DNA from: Winogradskyella wandonensis
GTDB lineage: Bacteria > Bacteroidota > Bacteroidia > Flavobacteriales > Flavobacteriaceae
Length of the DNA: 64,000 bases
Assembly: GCF_004346845.1 (NCBI RefSeq)
Contig: NZ_SMGI01000004.1
Location: 1 to 64,000, forward strand
Direction of reading: 5' to 3'
Part shown: positions 52,644 to 60,565 of the stretch, piece after piece
Layout of the letters: each line of letters opens with the position of its first letter
How positions within the stretch are numbered: position 1 is the first letter of the stretch
Translations under genes and position numbers: made by a program
Notes under the pieces: generated by a model
What the model was told of the DNA's origin: nothing
Seen by the model: the letters and a program-made list of their open reading frames with translations, nothing else
Databases searched by the model: none

Positions 52644-52676
52644 TTGAGTTTAAATATGCCGAAAGCTGTATTTTTG
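52644..52676 (+). promoter_or_regulatory. Promoter of polyprenyl synthase gene
   Basis: -33 TTG at 52644-52646 and -7 TATTTTTG at 52669-52676 (perfect TAnnTTTG), spacer 22. The -7 box ends 4 nt before the ATG at 52681, so the mRNA may be leaderless or nearly so. Confidence 0.55.
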
Positions 52677-52680
52677 TATT

Positions 52681-53655
52681 ATGAATAACATTAAGACTTA
52701 CCAATCTGCCTTTGTAGACTATTTAGAAACATACATAGTCGACCGAGAGCCTAAAAACCTTTACGACCCCGTTAATTACATACTTAATCTTGGCGGAAAG
52801 CGATTACGTCCTGTCTTAACTTTAATGGCGTGTGATTGTTTTGGTGAAGATTACCACAAGGCTTTGGATGCCGCACTAAGTGTCGAGGTTTTTCATAACT
52901 TTTCTCTCGTCCATGACGATATTATGGATGATGCGCCAATTCGAAGAGGGCAACAAACCGTTCACGAAAAGTGGGATGTTAATACAGGAATTCTCTCTGG
53001 TGATGTTATGTTAATAATGGCGTATCAGTTATTTGAAAACTATAAGCCAGAAACCTTCCAAGCACTAGCAAAGTTATTTAGCAAAACGGCCACTGAGGTT
53101 TGTGAAGGGCAGCAATACGATGTCGATTTTGAAACTAGAAATGATGTTACCATTGACGAGTATTTAAAAATGATAGAGTATAAAACGGCCGTTTTAGTAG
53201 GTGGCGCTATGAAAATGGGAGCTATTGTTGCAGAAACCTCCGAAGAAAATCAAAATGCGATTTACGACTTTGGGCGATATTTAGGGATTGCTTTTCAATT
53301 ACAAGACGATTATTTAGATGCCTTTGGAAATCCAGAAACTTTTGGTAAACAAGTTGGCGGCGATATTATAGAAAATAAAAAAACCTTCTTATACCTAAAA
53401 GCTTTGGAGTTTGCCTCGGAAGAACAGAAAGTAAAACTTTTAGAATGGTTTTCTAAGCAGCCTGACGATTCTTCTGAAAAAGTAGAACAAGTCAAACAAA
53501 TTTTTATAAGCACAGGAGCAAAAGCAGCCACTAAAGAGGCTGTAGAGCAGTATACTGAAAAAGCGTTTTCTCTATTGAAGATGATGAACGTAGACGAAGA
53601 GAAAAAGCAAATCCTTAAGCAGTTTGGTCTAGGTTTAATGACACGCAACGTTTAA
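52681..53655 (+). CDS. Polyprenyl diphosphate synthase
   Basis: A 324-residue trans-prenyltransferase that chains isopentenyl diphosphate units, for quinone side chains or carrier lipids. GGKRLRPVLTLMACD (about 39-53), the first Asp-rich motif LVHDDIMDDAPIRRGQ (about 77-92), and the second, FQLQDDYLDAFGNPETFGK (about 205-223). The product length cannot be fixed by sight, but the small residues ahead of the first Asp motif fit a longer-chain enzyme. Its 3' end overlaps the next gene by one base (TAATG type). Confidence 0.94.
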   Translation: MNNIKTYQSAFVDYLETYIVDREPKNLYDPVNYILNLGGKRLRPVLTLMACDCFGEDYHKALDAALSVEVFHNFSLVHDDIMDDAPIRRGQQTVHEKWDVNTGILSGDVMLIMAYQLFENYKPETFQALAKLFSKTATEVCEGQQYDVDFETRNDVTIDEYLKMIEYKTAVLVGGAMKMGAIVAETSEENQNAIYDFGRYLGIAFQLQDDYLDAFGNPETFGKQVGGDIIENKKTFLYLKALEFASEEQKVKLLEWFSKQPDDSSEKVEQVKQIFISTGAKAATKEAVEQYTEKAFSLLKMMNVDEEKKQILKQFGLGLMTRNV

Positions 53656-54005
53656 TGCAACTACCAACGACTTTCGAAGCTTTAGTTGAAGAAGCAAATG
53701 GACTAAAACTCTATAAAAAACTAATAACTCAGTTAAATAAAGATTTGCATTATGCCAATGTGGACTTGCAGTTTAGTGATGAGGTTTTACCAACAAGCTT
53801 AAAATTTCTGTTGCAAGACACCGTATTTTATTTGCTTCAAAACAAATTTACAGAGTATCTTAATCTACTTTATATTGTTGATGTGTCCGAAGTAAAGGTT
53901 AGAGCATTAGATAATGAAGATATTACAACACTTTCTGAACAAATTACGTTTCTTATTCTACAACGCGAATGGCAGAAAGTCTGGTACAAAGCTAAGTTTA
54001 GTTAA
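53655..54005 (+). CDS. Protein of unknown function coupled to polyprenyl synthase
   Basis: A 116-residue cytosolic protein, mostly helical, with no signal or membrane segment. Its ATG shares a base with the polyprenyl synthase stop, so it is translated from the same mRNA. A pattern of alternating leucines (LPTSLKFLLQDTVFYLLQ) suggests a helical bundle. Family not recognised. Overlaps the convergent gene by 8 nt. Confidence 0.65.
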   Translation: MQLPTTFEALVEEANGLKLYKKLITQLNKDLHYANVDLQFSDEVLPTSLKFLLQDTVFYLLQNKFTEYLNLLYIVDVSEVKVRALDNEDITTLSEQITFLILQREWQKVWYKAKFS

Positions 54006-54441
54006 GTGTAGATAATTTACTATCAAGTAGGTACTCTAATTTCTCGTGCTTTTTTGCCTTCTTTATAATTTCAAAAAGTTGCTTTTTTAAGCGCTTAAAG
54101 GTTGCTATATATTTATTAACCTTATCCTGTAAAAGAAGATGCTTAGCCGTAAATTCATTTTTGGTTTGTGCTGTGCTATCTAAAATGCAATTATCTAGGG
54201 CTTCCAAATGGTTTTCCACAGTATTAATTAGCATACAATTACGTTTTTCGGACCTATTTATAGCATCGATAATTTCTTCTCGTTCTATTTGCGTATCATC
54301 GTTAGTAATCTCTAATGTGGTTTCGTTAGTAGCATCTAACAAAAATTTGTGTTCGTCTTTAATAAACAACAAATCACTTAGCCAAGATTTAGTCTTTTCG
54401 TTTAGTAGAGTTGCATTAAATGATATTACTGTCGTTTCCAT
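53998..54441 (-). CDS. Coiled-coil protein of unknown function
   Basis: A 147-residue protein rich in Glu, Lys, Asn and Leu, with heptad-like spacing of Leu/Ile from about residue 55 to the end (HLEALDNCILDSTAQTKNEF, KYIATFKRLKKQLFEIIKKA). No signal peptide or membrane segment. Converges on and overlaps the upstream gene by 8 nt. Function unknown. Confidence 0.55.
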   Translation of the reverse strand: METTVISFNATLLNEKTKSWLSDLLFIKDEHKFLLDATNETTLEITNDDTQIEREEIIDAINRSEKRNCMLINTVENHLEALDNCILDSTAQTKNEFTAKHLLLQDKVNKYIATFKRLKKQLFEIIKKAKKHEKLEYLLDSKLSTLN

Positions 54442-54602
54442 AATCTTTCCTTTAATTGCGTATCAAGTTACTTTAATACTTAGAAAGAAAACATGATATC
54501 TATCAGCTCAGTACCACCTTTTAATTCTGTATACTGACGTTTGTCATAATTTATCATTAGAGATTAGTCTAACTTTAGTAAACTATTTAAAAACCAAAAG
54601 TC

Positions 54603-55022
54603 ATGGAAAGAGGTGTACCTATATTTACGATAATGACAAGAGATGTTATTACTTTAAATCATAACGATGATTTAGAGACTGCCGAATTTTTATTTAAAAA
54701 ACATAAAATCAGACATATTCCTGTTGTAAAAGGGAAAAAGATTATTGGTATGCTAAGTTATACTGACCTATTACGAATTAGCTTTGCTGATGCTGTTGAT
54801 GAATATGAGGATGAGGTAGATACAGTAGTGTATAACATGTTTACAATAGAGCAAGTTATGGCCAAAAATGTGGTGATTATATCACCGTTCGAAACGATTA
54901 AGGAAGCCGCTAGAGTTCTTGGCAAACATGAATTTCATGCATTGCCCGTTGTTAATAGTGGAGAGCTTGTTGGCATTTTAACTACAACAGATTTAATTAA
55001 ATACTTAGTAAAAAAACTTTAG
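54603..55022 (+). CDS. CBS-pair domain protein
   Basis: A 139-residue protein consisting only of two CBS motifs: MTRDVITLNHNDDLETAEFL to IGMLSYTDLLRI (about 12-58) and MAKNVVIISPFETIKEAARV to VGILTTTDLIKYLV (about 82-136). A CBS pair binds adenosyl ligands (AMP, ATP, SAM) and works as an energy or ligand sensor, often with a partner protein. No partner gene is adjacent on the same strand. Confidence 0.9.
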   Translation: MERGVPIFTIMTRDVITLNHNDDLETAEFLFKKHKIRHIPVVKGKKIIGMLSYTDLLRISFADAVDEYEDEVDTVVYNMFTIEQVMAKNVVIISPFETIKEAARVLGKHEFHALPVVNSGELVGILTTTDLIKYLVKKL

Positions 55023-55031
55023 GTTATTTTT

Positions 55032-55544
55032 TTAAAAAAAGAACCTGACAAAAGGCAGCCATGGGTCTGCATAGATACTCTCGTCTTCGTCATAGAGCAC
55101 GTCATATCTTACGCCGAAAACAACATTCCCGGCACGATAACCAACGCCAAGAAATAAGGCATTGGCCCAAAAATTATCTCTATTTTGTCCTGAGAATTGA
55201 GAGTCAAAATCGGTATTAACATTAACCTGCTCAAATTCTGCAGAAATCTGTACCTCTGGGTATGGATTTGTCAAAGCAATAATGCTTCCGCCTAAAATAG
55301 TAGAACTAAAAACATCTTTTTGGCTACTATAACTACCAGTTAGGCCTAGGCCTGCAGAAAAATAGGGGTTAAAATCGTAGATGGCACTAGGCGCTAATGT
55401 GCCACTAAAAAACCCGTTACCAAAATTTAAACCTACACCACCACCAAATCTAACATTTTGCCAAAAATTAGAAGTATCTTCTACTTGACCAAAACACATT
55501 AGACAAGAAAAAACCAAGACTATTGATAGAAAAAATGATTTCAT
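55032..55544 (-). CDS. Outer membrane beta-barrel protein
   Basis: A 170-residue protein with signal peptide (about 1-20, ending CFGQ) followed by FGGGVGLNFGNGFFSGTLAP and further amphipathic strands, ending in an aromatic cluster VRFFF. It fits a small eight-stranded barrel. Relatives next to sucA are sometimes mislabelled as alpha-ketoglutarate decarboxylase because of their neighbour; nothing in the sequence supports an enzyme. Confidence 0.75.
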   Translation of the reverse strand: MKSFFLSIVLVFSCLMCFGQVEDTSNFWQNVRFGGGVGLNFGNGFFSGTLAPSAIYDFNPYFSAGLGLTGSYSSQKDVFSSTILGGSIIALTNPYPEVQISAEFEQVNVNTDFDSQFSGQNRDNFWANALFLGVGYRAGNVVFGVRYDVLYDEDESIYADPWLPFVRFFF

Positions 55545-55609
55545 ACTAACATTTTTTAAACTAATGGTTATAAATATACTAAATGTGTGACTGAAAACGG
55601 TAAAAGTTG

Positions 55610-55617
55610 TACTTTTG
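55610..55617 (+). promoter_or_regulatory. -7 box of the sucA promoter
   Basis: TACTTTTG is a perfect TAnnTTTG, 38 nt before the sucA ATG. No good TTG is seen at the -33 position, which may mean an activator is needed. Confidence 0.45.
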
Positions 55618-55655
55618 CTTAAATTTTATTGAAACGAAAACGTCTCAAAAAAACA

Positions 55656-58415
55656 ATGGATAAATATTCCTTTCTTAACGCAGCTCATACAGCTTATTTC
55701 GCTGACTTATACGACCAATATCTTAAAAATCCAGATTCTGTAGAACCAAGCTGGCGTGCCTTTTTTCAAGGTTACGATTTTGGCTCTGAAACCTATGGTT
55801 TAGAAGGTGAGATTGTAGAGGGTGTTTCAACGCAAATACCGGAGCATGTACAAAAAGAATTTCAGGTTGTAAAACTTATCGATGGCTACAGAAGTAGAGG
55901 TCATTTATTTACAAAGACAAACCCTGTAAGAGCTAGACGTAAATATGCCCCAACATTAGAAATAGAGAATTTTGGGCTATCGCAGGACGACTTACATACA
56001 CAATTTTCTGCTGGAGAAATAATAGGATTAGGCTCGGCAACTTTGCAACATATTATAGACCATTTAGAACGTATTTATTGCGATTCAATTGGTATTGAAT
56101 ACATGTATATCCGTCAACCAGAAGAAATAGATTGGATACAAAAAAAGCTGAACATTAACGATAATCATCCTCAATTTTCAGCAGTCGAAAAGAAAAACAT
56201 TCTCAGAAAATTAAATGAAGCTGTTTCTTTCGAAACATTCTTACATACCAAATATGTTGGGCAAAAACGTTTCTCTCTTGAAGGAAACGAATCTTTAATA
56301 CCAGCATTAGATGCCATGATAGAAAAGGCAGCAAACTATGGTGTTAAAGAGTTTGTTATGGGTATGGCACACCGAGGTAGATTAAGCACACTTACCAATA
56401 TTTTTGGTAAATCGGCTAAAGATATATTTAGTGAGTTTGACGGAAAAGATTACGAAGAAAAAATATTCGATGGCGATGTAAAATACCATCTGGGCTGGAC
56501 AAGCGACCGGGAAACAGATACAGGTAAGAGAATTAATCTTAGTATAGCACCAAACCCATCGCATTTAGAGACTGTAGGTGCAGTAGTAGAAGGAATTTCT
56601 AGAGCAAAACAAGACAGAAAAGAGATAGAAGACCCATCTCAAGTACTACCAATTGTGGTTCATGGAGATGCTGCGATTGCAGGTCAAGGCTTGGTTTACG
56701 AGGTCGTACAGATGGCTCAGTTAGACGGCTACAAAACTAACGGCACCGTTCATATTGTAGTTAATAATCAAATTGGATTTACTACTAATTATTTAGATGG
56801 TCGTTCGAGTACGTATTGTACAGATGTCGGGAAGGTTACCTTGTCTCCTGTACTTCATATTAACGCAGACGATGCTGAAGCCGTTGTACACGCTACGCTA
56901 TTCGCATTAGATTTCAGAATGCAATTTAAACGTGATGTCTTCATAGATTTATTAGGTTACAGAAAGTATGGGCATAACGAAGGAGACGAACCAAAGTTTA
57001 CACAGCCATTGCTATACAAAGCAATTTCAAAACATAAGAATCCACGAGATATTTATGCCGCTAGGCTGATTGCCGAAGGCGTAATTGACGAAAATCACGT
57101 TAAGAAAATTGAAAAAGATTATAAAGACCAACTCGAAGAAAAACTAGTTGACTCTCGCAAAATCGAAAAGACAAAGATTTCCCCTTTTATGCAGGAACAA
57201 TGGAAAGATTTTGTTCGTGTCGATGAAAAGGAGATGATGAAGTCTGTTGATACTACGGTTTCAAAAGATGTCTTGAAGGATATTACAGAAAAAATTTCAA
57301 ATCTACCTGAAGACAAAAAATTTATAAGAAAAATCCAAAGATTAGTAGAGTCTCGTCAGACGATGTTCGACGAAGATAGATTAGATTGGGCAATGGCAGA
57401 ACATCTAGCTTACGGTTCGTTATTATCAGAAGGCTATAATGTTCGTATCTCAGGACAAGACGTAGAGCGTGGTACATTTTCTCACAGACACGCTGTGGTT
57501 AAGGTAGAAGACAGTGAAGAAGAAATTATTTTATTAAAAAATATTTCTGAAGACCAAGGTCAGTTTAATATTTACAACTCTTTACTGTCCGAATATGGTG
57601 TCGTTGGTTTCGATTATGGGTATGCCATGGCGAGTCCTAATACCCTAACCATTTGGGAAGCGCAATTCGGGGATTTTAGTAATGGTGCCCAGATAATGAT
57701 AGACCAATACATATCTTCTGGAGAAGATAAGTGGAAAACACAGAACGGATTGGTTATGTTATTGCCACATGGCTACGAAGGTCAGGGTGCAGAGCACTCT
57801 TCTGGTCGTATGGAGCGATACCTACAAGTTTGTGCCAAAGACAATATGTTCGTTGCAGATTGTACAACACCAGCTAATATGTTTCATTTGTTACGCCGAC
57901 AAATGAAAGCTAATTACAGAAAGCCATTAGTAATTTTTACGCCTAAAAGTTTATTACGTCATCCAAAAGTAATCTCTACTGTAGATGAGTTTGCAACAGG
58001 AAGTTTTCAAATGTTGATAGACGATGCTAATGCGAAAGCAGATAACATAAAAACGCTTGTGTTTGTAACAGGTAAATTCTATTACGATTTATTAGAAGAG
58101 CAAGAAAAACTTGAAAGGGACGATGTAGCATTAGTAAGAATCGAACAGTTATTCCCATTACCAATAGAAGATATAAAAGCAGTTTTAAAGAAGTATAAGA
58201 ATGCTGATGATATTGTTTGGGCGCAAGAAGAGCCTCGTAATATGGGAGCATATGGTCATATACTTATGCATTTAGACGAAGCTAAAAGCTGGCGAGCGGC
58301 AAGTAGAAGACCTTATGGAGCACCAGCAGCTGGAAGTTCTGTTCGCTCGAAAATTCGTCATCAAGAAGTTATAGATTTTGTTTTTGATAAAAGCAAAGAC
58401 AACCAAAGAAAATAA
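55656..58415 (+). CDS. sucA: 2-oxoglutarate dehydrogenase, E1 component
   Basis: A 919-residue thiamine-diphosphate decarboxylase of the TCA-cycle 2-oxoglutarate dehydrogenase complex. Start at ATG 55656 (MDKYSFLNAAHTAYFADLYD) rather than the TTG at 55629, which adds a basic tail unlike the family. The N-terminal segment YDQYLKNPDSVEPSWRAFFQ binds E2. ThDP motif: GDAAIAGQGLVYEVVQMAQL to NNQIGFTT (about 340-380). C-terminal transketolase-type domain: QDVERGTFSHRHAVV and EAQFGDFSNGAQIMIDQYI. It is followed by the E2 gene 46 nt later. Confidence 0.96.
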   Translation: MDKYSFLNAAHTAYFADLYDQYLKNPDSVEPSWRAFFQGYDFGSETYGLEGEIVEGVSTQIPEHVQKEFQVVKLIDGYRSRGHLFTKTNPVRARRKYAPTLEIENFGLSQDDLHTQFSAGEIIGLGSATLQHIIDHLERIYCDSIGIEYMYIRQPEEIDWIQKKLNINDNHPQFSAVEKKNILRKLNEAVSFETFLHTKYVGQKRFSLEGNESLIPALDAMIEKAANYGVKEFVMGMAHRGRLSTLTNIFGKSAKDIFSEFDGKDYEEKIFDGDVKYHLGWTSDRETDTGKRINLSIAPNPSHLETVGAVVEGISRAKQDRKEIEDPSQVLPIVVHGDAAIAGQGLVYEVVQMAQLDGYKTNGTVHIVVNNQIGFTTNYLDGRSSTYCTDVGKVTLSPVLHINADDAEAVVHATLFALDFRMQFKRDVFIDLLGYRKYGHNEGDEPKFTQPLLYKAISKHKNPRDIYAARLIAEGVIDENHVKKIEKDYKDQLEEKLVDSRKIEKTKISPFMQEQWKDFVRVDEKEMMKSVDTTVSKDVLKDITEKISNLPEDKKFIRKIQRLVESRQTMFDEDRLDWAMAEHLAYGSLLSEGYNVRISGQDVERGTFSHRHAVVKVEDSEEEIILLKNISEDQGQFNIYNSLLSEYGVVGFDYGYAMASPNTLTIWEAQFGDFSNGAQIMIDQYISSGEDKWKTQNGLVMLLPHGYEGQGAEHSSGRMERYLQVCAKDNMFVADCTTPANMFHLLRRQMKANYRKPLVIFTPKSLLRHPKVISTVDEFATGSFQMLIDDANAKADNIKTLVFVTGKFYYDLLEEQEKLERDDVALVRIEQLFPLPIEDIKAVLKKYKNADDIVWAQEEPRNMGAYGHILMHLDEAKSWRAASRRPYGAPAAGSSVRSKIRHQEVIDFVFDKSKDNQRK

Positions 58416-58461
58416 GAAACACACTAATACTCAAATCAGAGCTTAATAAATTAAAAGAACG

Positions 58462-59703
58462 ATGATTTTAGAAATGAAAGTGCCTTCACCAGGCGAATCA
58501 ATCACAGAAGTCGAAATTGCAGAATGGTTAGTGCAAGACGGAGACTATGTAGAAAAAGACCAAGCAATTGCAGAAGTAGATAGCGATAAAGCAACGTTAG
58601 AGCTACCAGCAGAAGCAAGTGGTATTATTACCCTTGCAGATGCCGATGGAAAAAGATACGAAGAGGGCGACGCTGTTGTTGTTGGTGCTGTTGTTTGTTT
58701 AATAGATACAAGTGCATCTAAGCCTGATGCTTCGACTAGCTCGGCAACCGAAACGAATAAAGAGGAGAAAACGGTTGAGCCTAAAAAAGAAGCCGCCAAG
58801 CCAACGGAGAACGAGACCAAAACATATGCTACAGGAACAGCAAGCCCAGCAGCTAAAAAAATATTATCCGAGAAAAACATTAGTGCTTCTGACATAAAAG
58901 GTACTGGGAAAGACGGACGAATTACAAAAGAAGATGCTATAAATGCAGTACCTTCTATGGGAACACCAACAGGAGGAAACAGAGGTACTTCTCGTAACAA
59001 AATGTCTATGCTACGACGTAAAGTAGCAGAGCGTTTAGTCGAAGCCAAAAACACAACAGCGATGTTAACAACGTTTAACGAAGTGGACATGTCGCCTATA
59101 TTCGATTTACGTAAGCAGTACAAAGAAGACTTTAAAGCTAAGCACGGCGTAAGTCTTGGGTTTATGAGTTTCTTTACTTTAGCTGTAGTGCGTGCTTTAA
59201 AATTATATCCTGCAGTTAATTCTATGATTGATGGTAAAGAGATGATTTCTTATGATTTTGTTGATGTAAGTATTGCTGTTTCTGGACCAAAAGGATTAAT
59301 GGTGCCTGTGATAAGAAATGCTGAAAATTTATCGTTCCGTGGTGTGGAGTCAGAGGTTAAGCGTTTGGCTTTAAGAGCAAGAGATGGTAAAATTACAGTT
59401 GATGAAATGACGGGAGGAACCTTCACCATTTCTAACGGAGGTGTTTTTGGTAGTATGTTATCTACGCCAATAATTAATCCACCACAAAGTGGAATTTTAG
59501 GCATGCACAACATTGTAGAACGTCCAGTAGCGGTAAATGGAGAGGTTGTAATAAGGCCAATTATGTATGTAGCATTGTCTTACGACCATAGAATAATCGA
59601 CGGGAAAGAATCTGTAGGGTTTTTAGTGGCTGTAAAAGAGGCTTTAGAAAATCCTGTAGAGTTATTAATGGACAATGATATAAAGAAAGCTTTGGAGCTG
59701 TAA
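58462..59703 (+). CDS. sucB: Dihydrolipoyllysine-residue succinyltransferase (E2 of 2-oxoglutarate dehydrogenase)
   Basis: A 413-residue protein. Lipoyl domain 1-78 with the lipoylated Lys in [11 protein letters not shown]; flexible Thr/Glu/Lys/Ala-rich linker about 80-120; E3-binding peripheral domain about 122-158 ([20 protein letters not shown], then [11 protein letters not shown]); catalytic domain about 180-413 with the active-site motif [17 protein letters not shown]. It transfers the succinyl group to CoA. Operon with sucA; the E3 (lipoamide dehydrogenase) gene is not adjacent. Confidence 0.96.
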   Translation: MILEMKVPSPGESITEVEIAEWLVQDGDYVEKDQAIAEVDSDKATLELPAEASGIITLADADGKRYEEGDAVVVGAVVCLIDTSASKPDASTSSATETNKEEKTVEPKKEAAKPTENETKTYATGTASPAAKKILSEKNISASDIKGTGKDGRITKEDAINAVPSMGTPTGGNRGTSRNKMSMLRRKVAERLVEAKNTTAMLTTFNEVDMSPIFDLRKQYKEDFKAKHGVSLGFMSFFTLAVVRALKLYPAVNSMIDGKEMISYDFVDVSIAVSGPKGLMVPVIRNAENLSFRGVESEVKRLALRARDGKITVDEMTGGTFTISNGGVFGSMLSTPIINPPQSGILGMHNIVERPVAVNGEVVIRPIMYVALSYDHRIIDGKESVGFLVAVKEALENPVELLMDNDIKKALEL

Positions 59704-59727
59704 ATACTTAAACTTCAATATGTAATT

Positions 59728-59756
59728 AAAAAATCCTCAAACTTTGAGGATTTTTT
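59728..59756 (+). terminator. Terminator of sucA-sucB
   Basis: AAAAAATCCTCAA and TTGAGGATTTTTT form a perfect 13-bp stem with a 3-nt loop, 25 nt after the sucB stop. Confidence 0.88.
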
Positions 59757-59774
59757 GTTTTTACGATAGAATAA

Positions 59775-59805
59775 AAAAAGCGCAATTCCCCCAAATTGCG
59801 CTTTT
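59775..59805 (-). terminator. Second hairpin, oriented to stop minus-strand transcription
   Basis: AAAAGCGCAATT and AATTGCGCTTTT enclose a C-rich loop; on the minus strand it is followed by seven T. It would end a transcript from the small open frame at 59850-59951 or from the retropepsin gene further upstream. The rest of 59704-60112 outside the two hairpins and that frame shows nothing I can identify. Confidence 0.75.
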
Positions 59806-59849
59806 AAAATTTTTAGATACCCTTTATATCTAAAAGCTAACTAAACTAA

Positions 59850-59951
59850 TTAACTAAAAAAGATTACAGAGATGTTTGCTGTTACAATAGCAACAGTACT
59901 TACAATAAGTAGTAACACAAATATTTTACTGTTGTTATTTTTCAAACTCAA
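59850..59951 (-). CDS. Possible small single-helix membrane protein
   Basis: A 33-codon frame starting with TTG reads (M)SLKNNNSKIF, then a 20-residue hydrophobic helix (VLLLIVSTVAIVTANISVIF) and a stop. The polar-basic start with one helix is the usual form of bacterial small membrane proteins. It lies 45 nt ahead of a strong minus-strand terminator. No ATG and no clear promoter are seen, so it could be chance. Confidence 0.25.
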   Translation of the reverse strand: MSLKNNNSKIFVLLLIVSTVAIVTANISVIFFS

Positions 59952-60112
59952 ATAATTACTCTGTAAATGCTGATTGTTAGCATATGTAAATTTCGAAATA
60001 AAATTTGAGATGTATATACGTAAAACTACGTAATTTCAAATTTTTTTTATTTTCAAATTTTTTCACTTAAAAAACTGAAAATCAATTAAATAAGTTTAAA
60101 TCTATAGAAAAT

Positions 60113-60565
60113 CTATTTTTTAGTCTTTTGTAAATAGAGGAATTTTTTGTCGTAATCTATTATGCTTTTTCCCTTTTTTAAAATATCCGCGCCTATGATA
60201 CCATCAACTGCTTTTGCATCATGAAGTATGAGGCCTTCGTTTACGTGGTTTAGGTCAAAAATTACAATAGACACTTTCTCTTTTTGCCATCTACCAATCT
60301 TAATTGTATTAGATTTTGAAATTTTTGTAAGCATGTCAGAAGCGCCAGCGCCAATGGCTTTTATGTCAGAATCTTTTACCTTTAATTTAAATTTTTCAGC
60401 ACTATTAAAATCAACACATGTGCTAGAGGCTCCAGTATCTAAAATAAATGTTCCTGCAATGCCATTGATTTTTGCTTTAATTTCAAAGTGATTGGTTTTT
60501 GTAAGTTTTAATTTAGTTTTAAAATAGCCTTTTGCTATTAGAAATTCGCTAAGTGTGTCTTGCAT
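60113..60565 (-). CDS. Retropepsin-like aspartic protease
   Basis: A 150-residue single-domain aspartyl protease of clan AA. The catalytic motif is FILDTGASSTCVD (Asp-43, Thr-44, Gly-45, Ala-46), and the flap-to-core segment AVDGIIGADILKKGKSIIDY near residues 117-136 matches the second family motif. No signal peptide or membrane segment in the chosen frame. As a half-size pepsin fold it must work as a dimer. It overlaps the CHAT gene by 17 nt, so it is translated from the same mRNA. Confidence 0.85.
   Translation of the reverse strand: MQDTLSEFLIAKGYFKTKLKLTKTNHFEIKAKINGIAGTFILDTGASSTCVDFNSAEKFKLKVKDSDIKAIGAGASDMLTKISKSNTIKIGRWQKEKVSIVIFDLNHVNEGLILHDAKAVDGIIGADILKKGKSIIDYDKKFLYLQKTKK

Noticed and set aside
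55032-55544. Calling the barrel gene alpha-ketoglutarate decarboxylase
   Set aside because: Name appears to come from the neighbouring sucA; the sequence is a small outer-membrane barrel with signal peptide.
58545-59123. 192-codon minus-strand frame opposite sucB
   Set aside because: Antisense shadow of the lipoyl and linker region; low-complexity Ser/Ala content follows from the sense strand.
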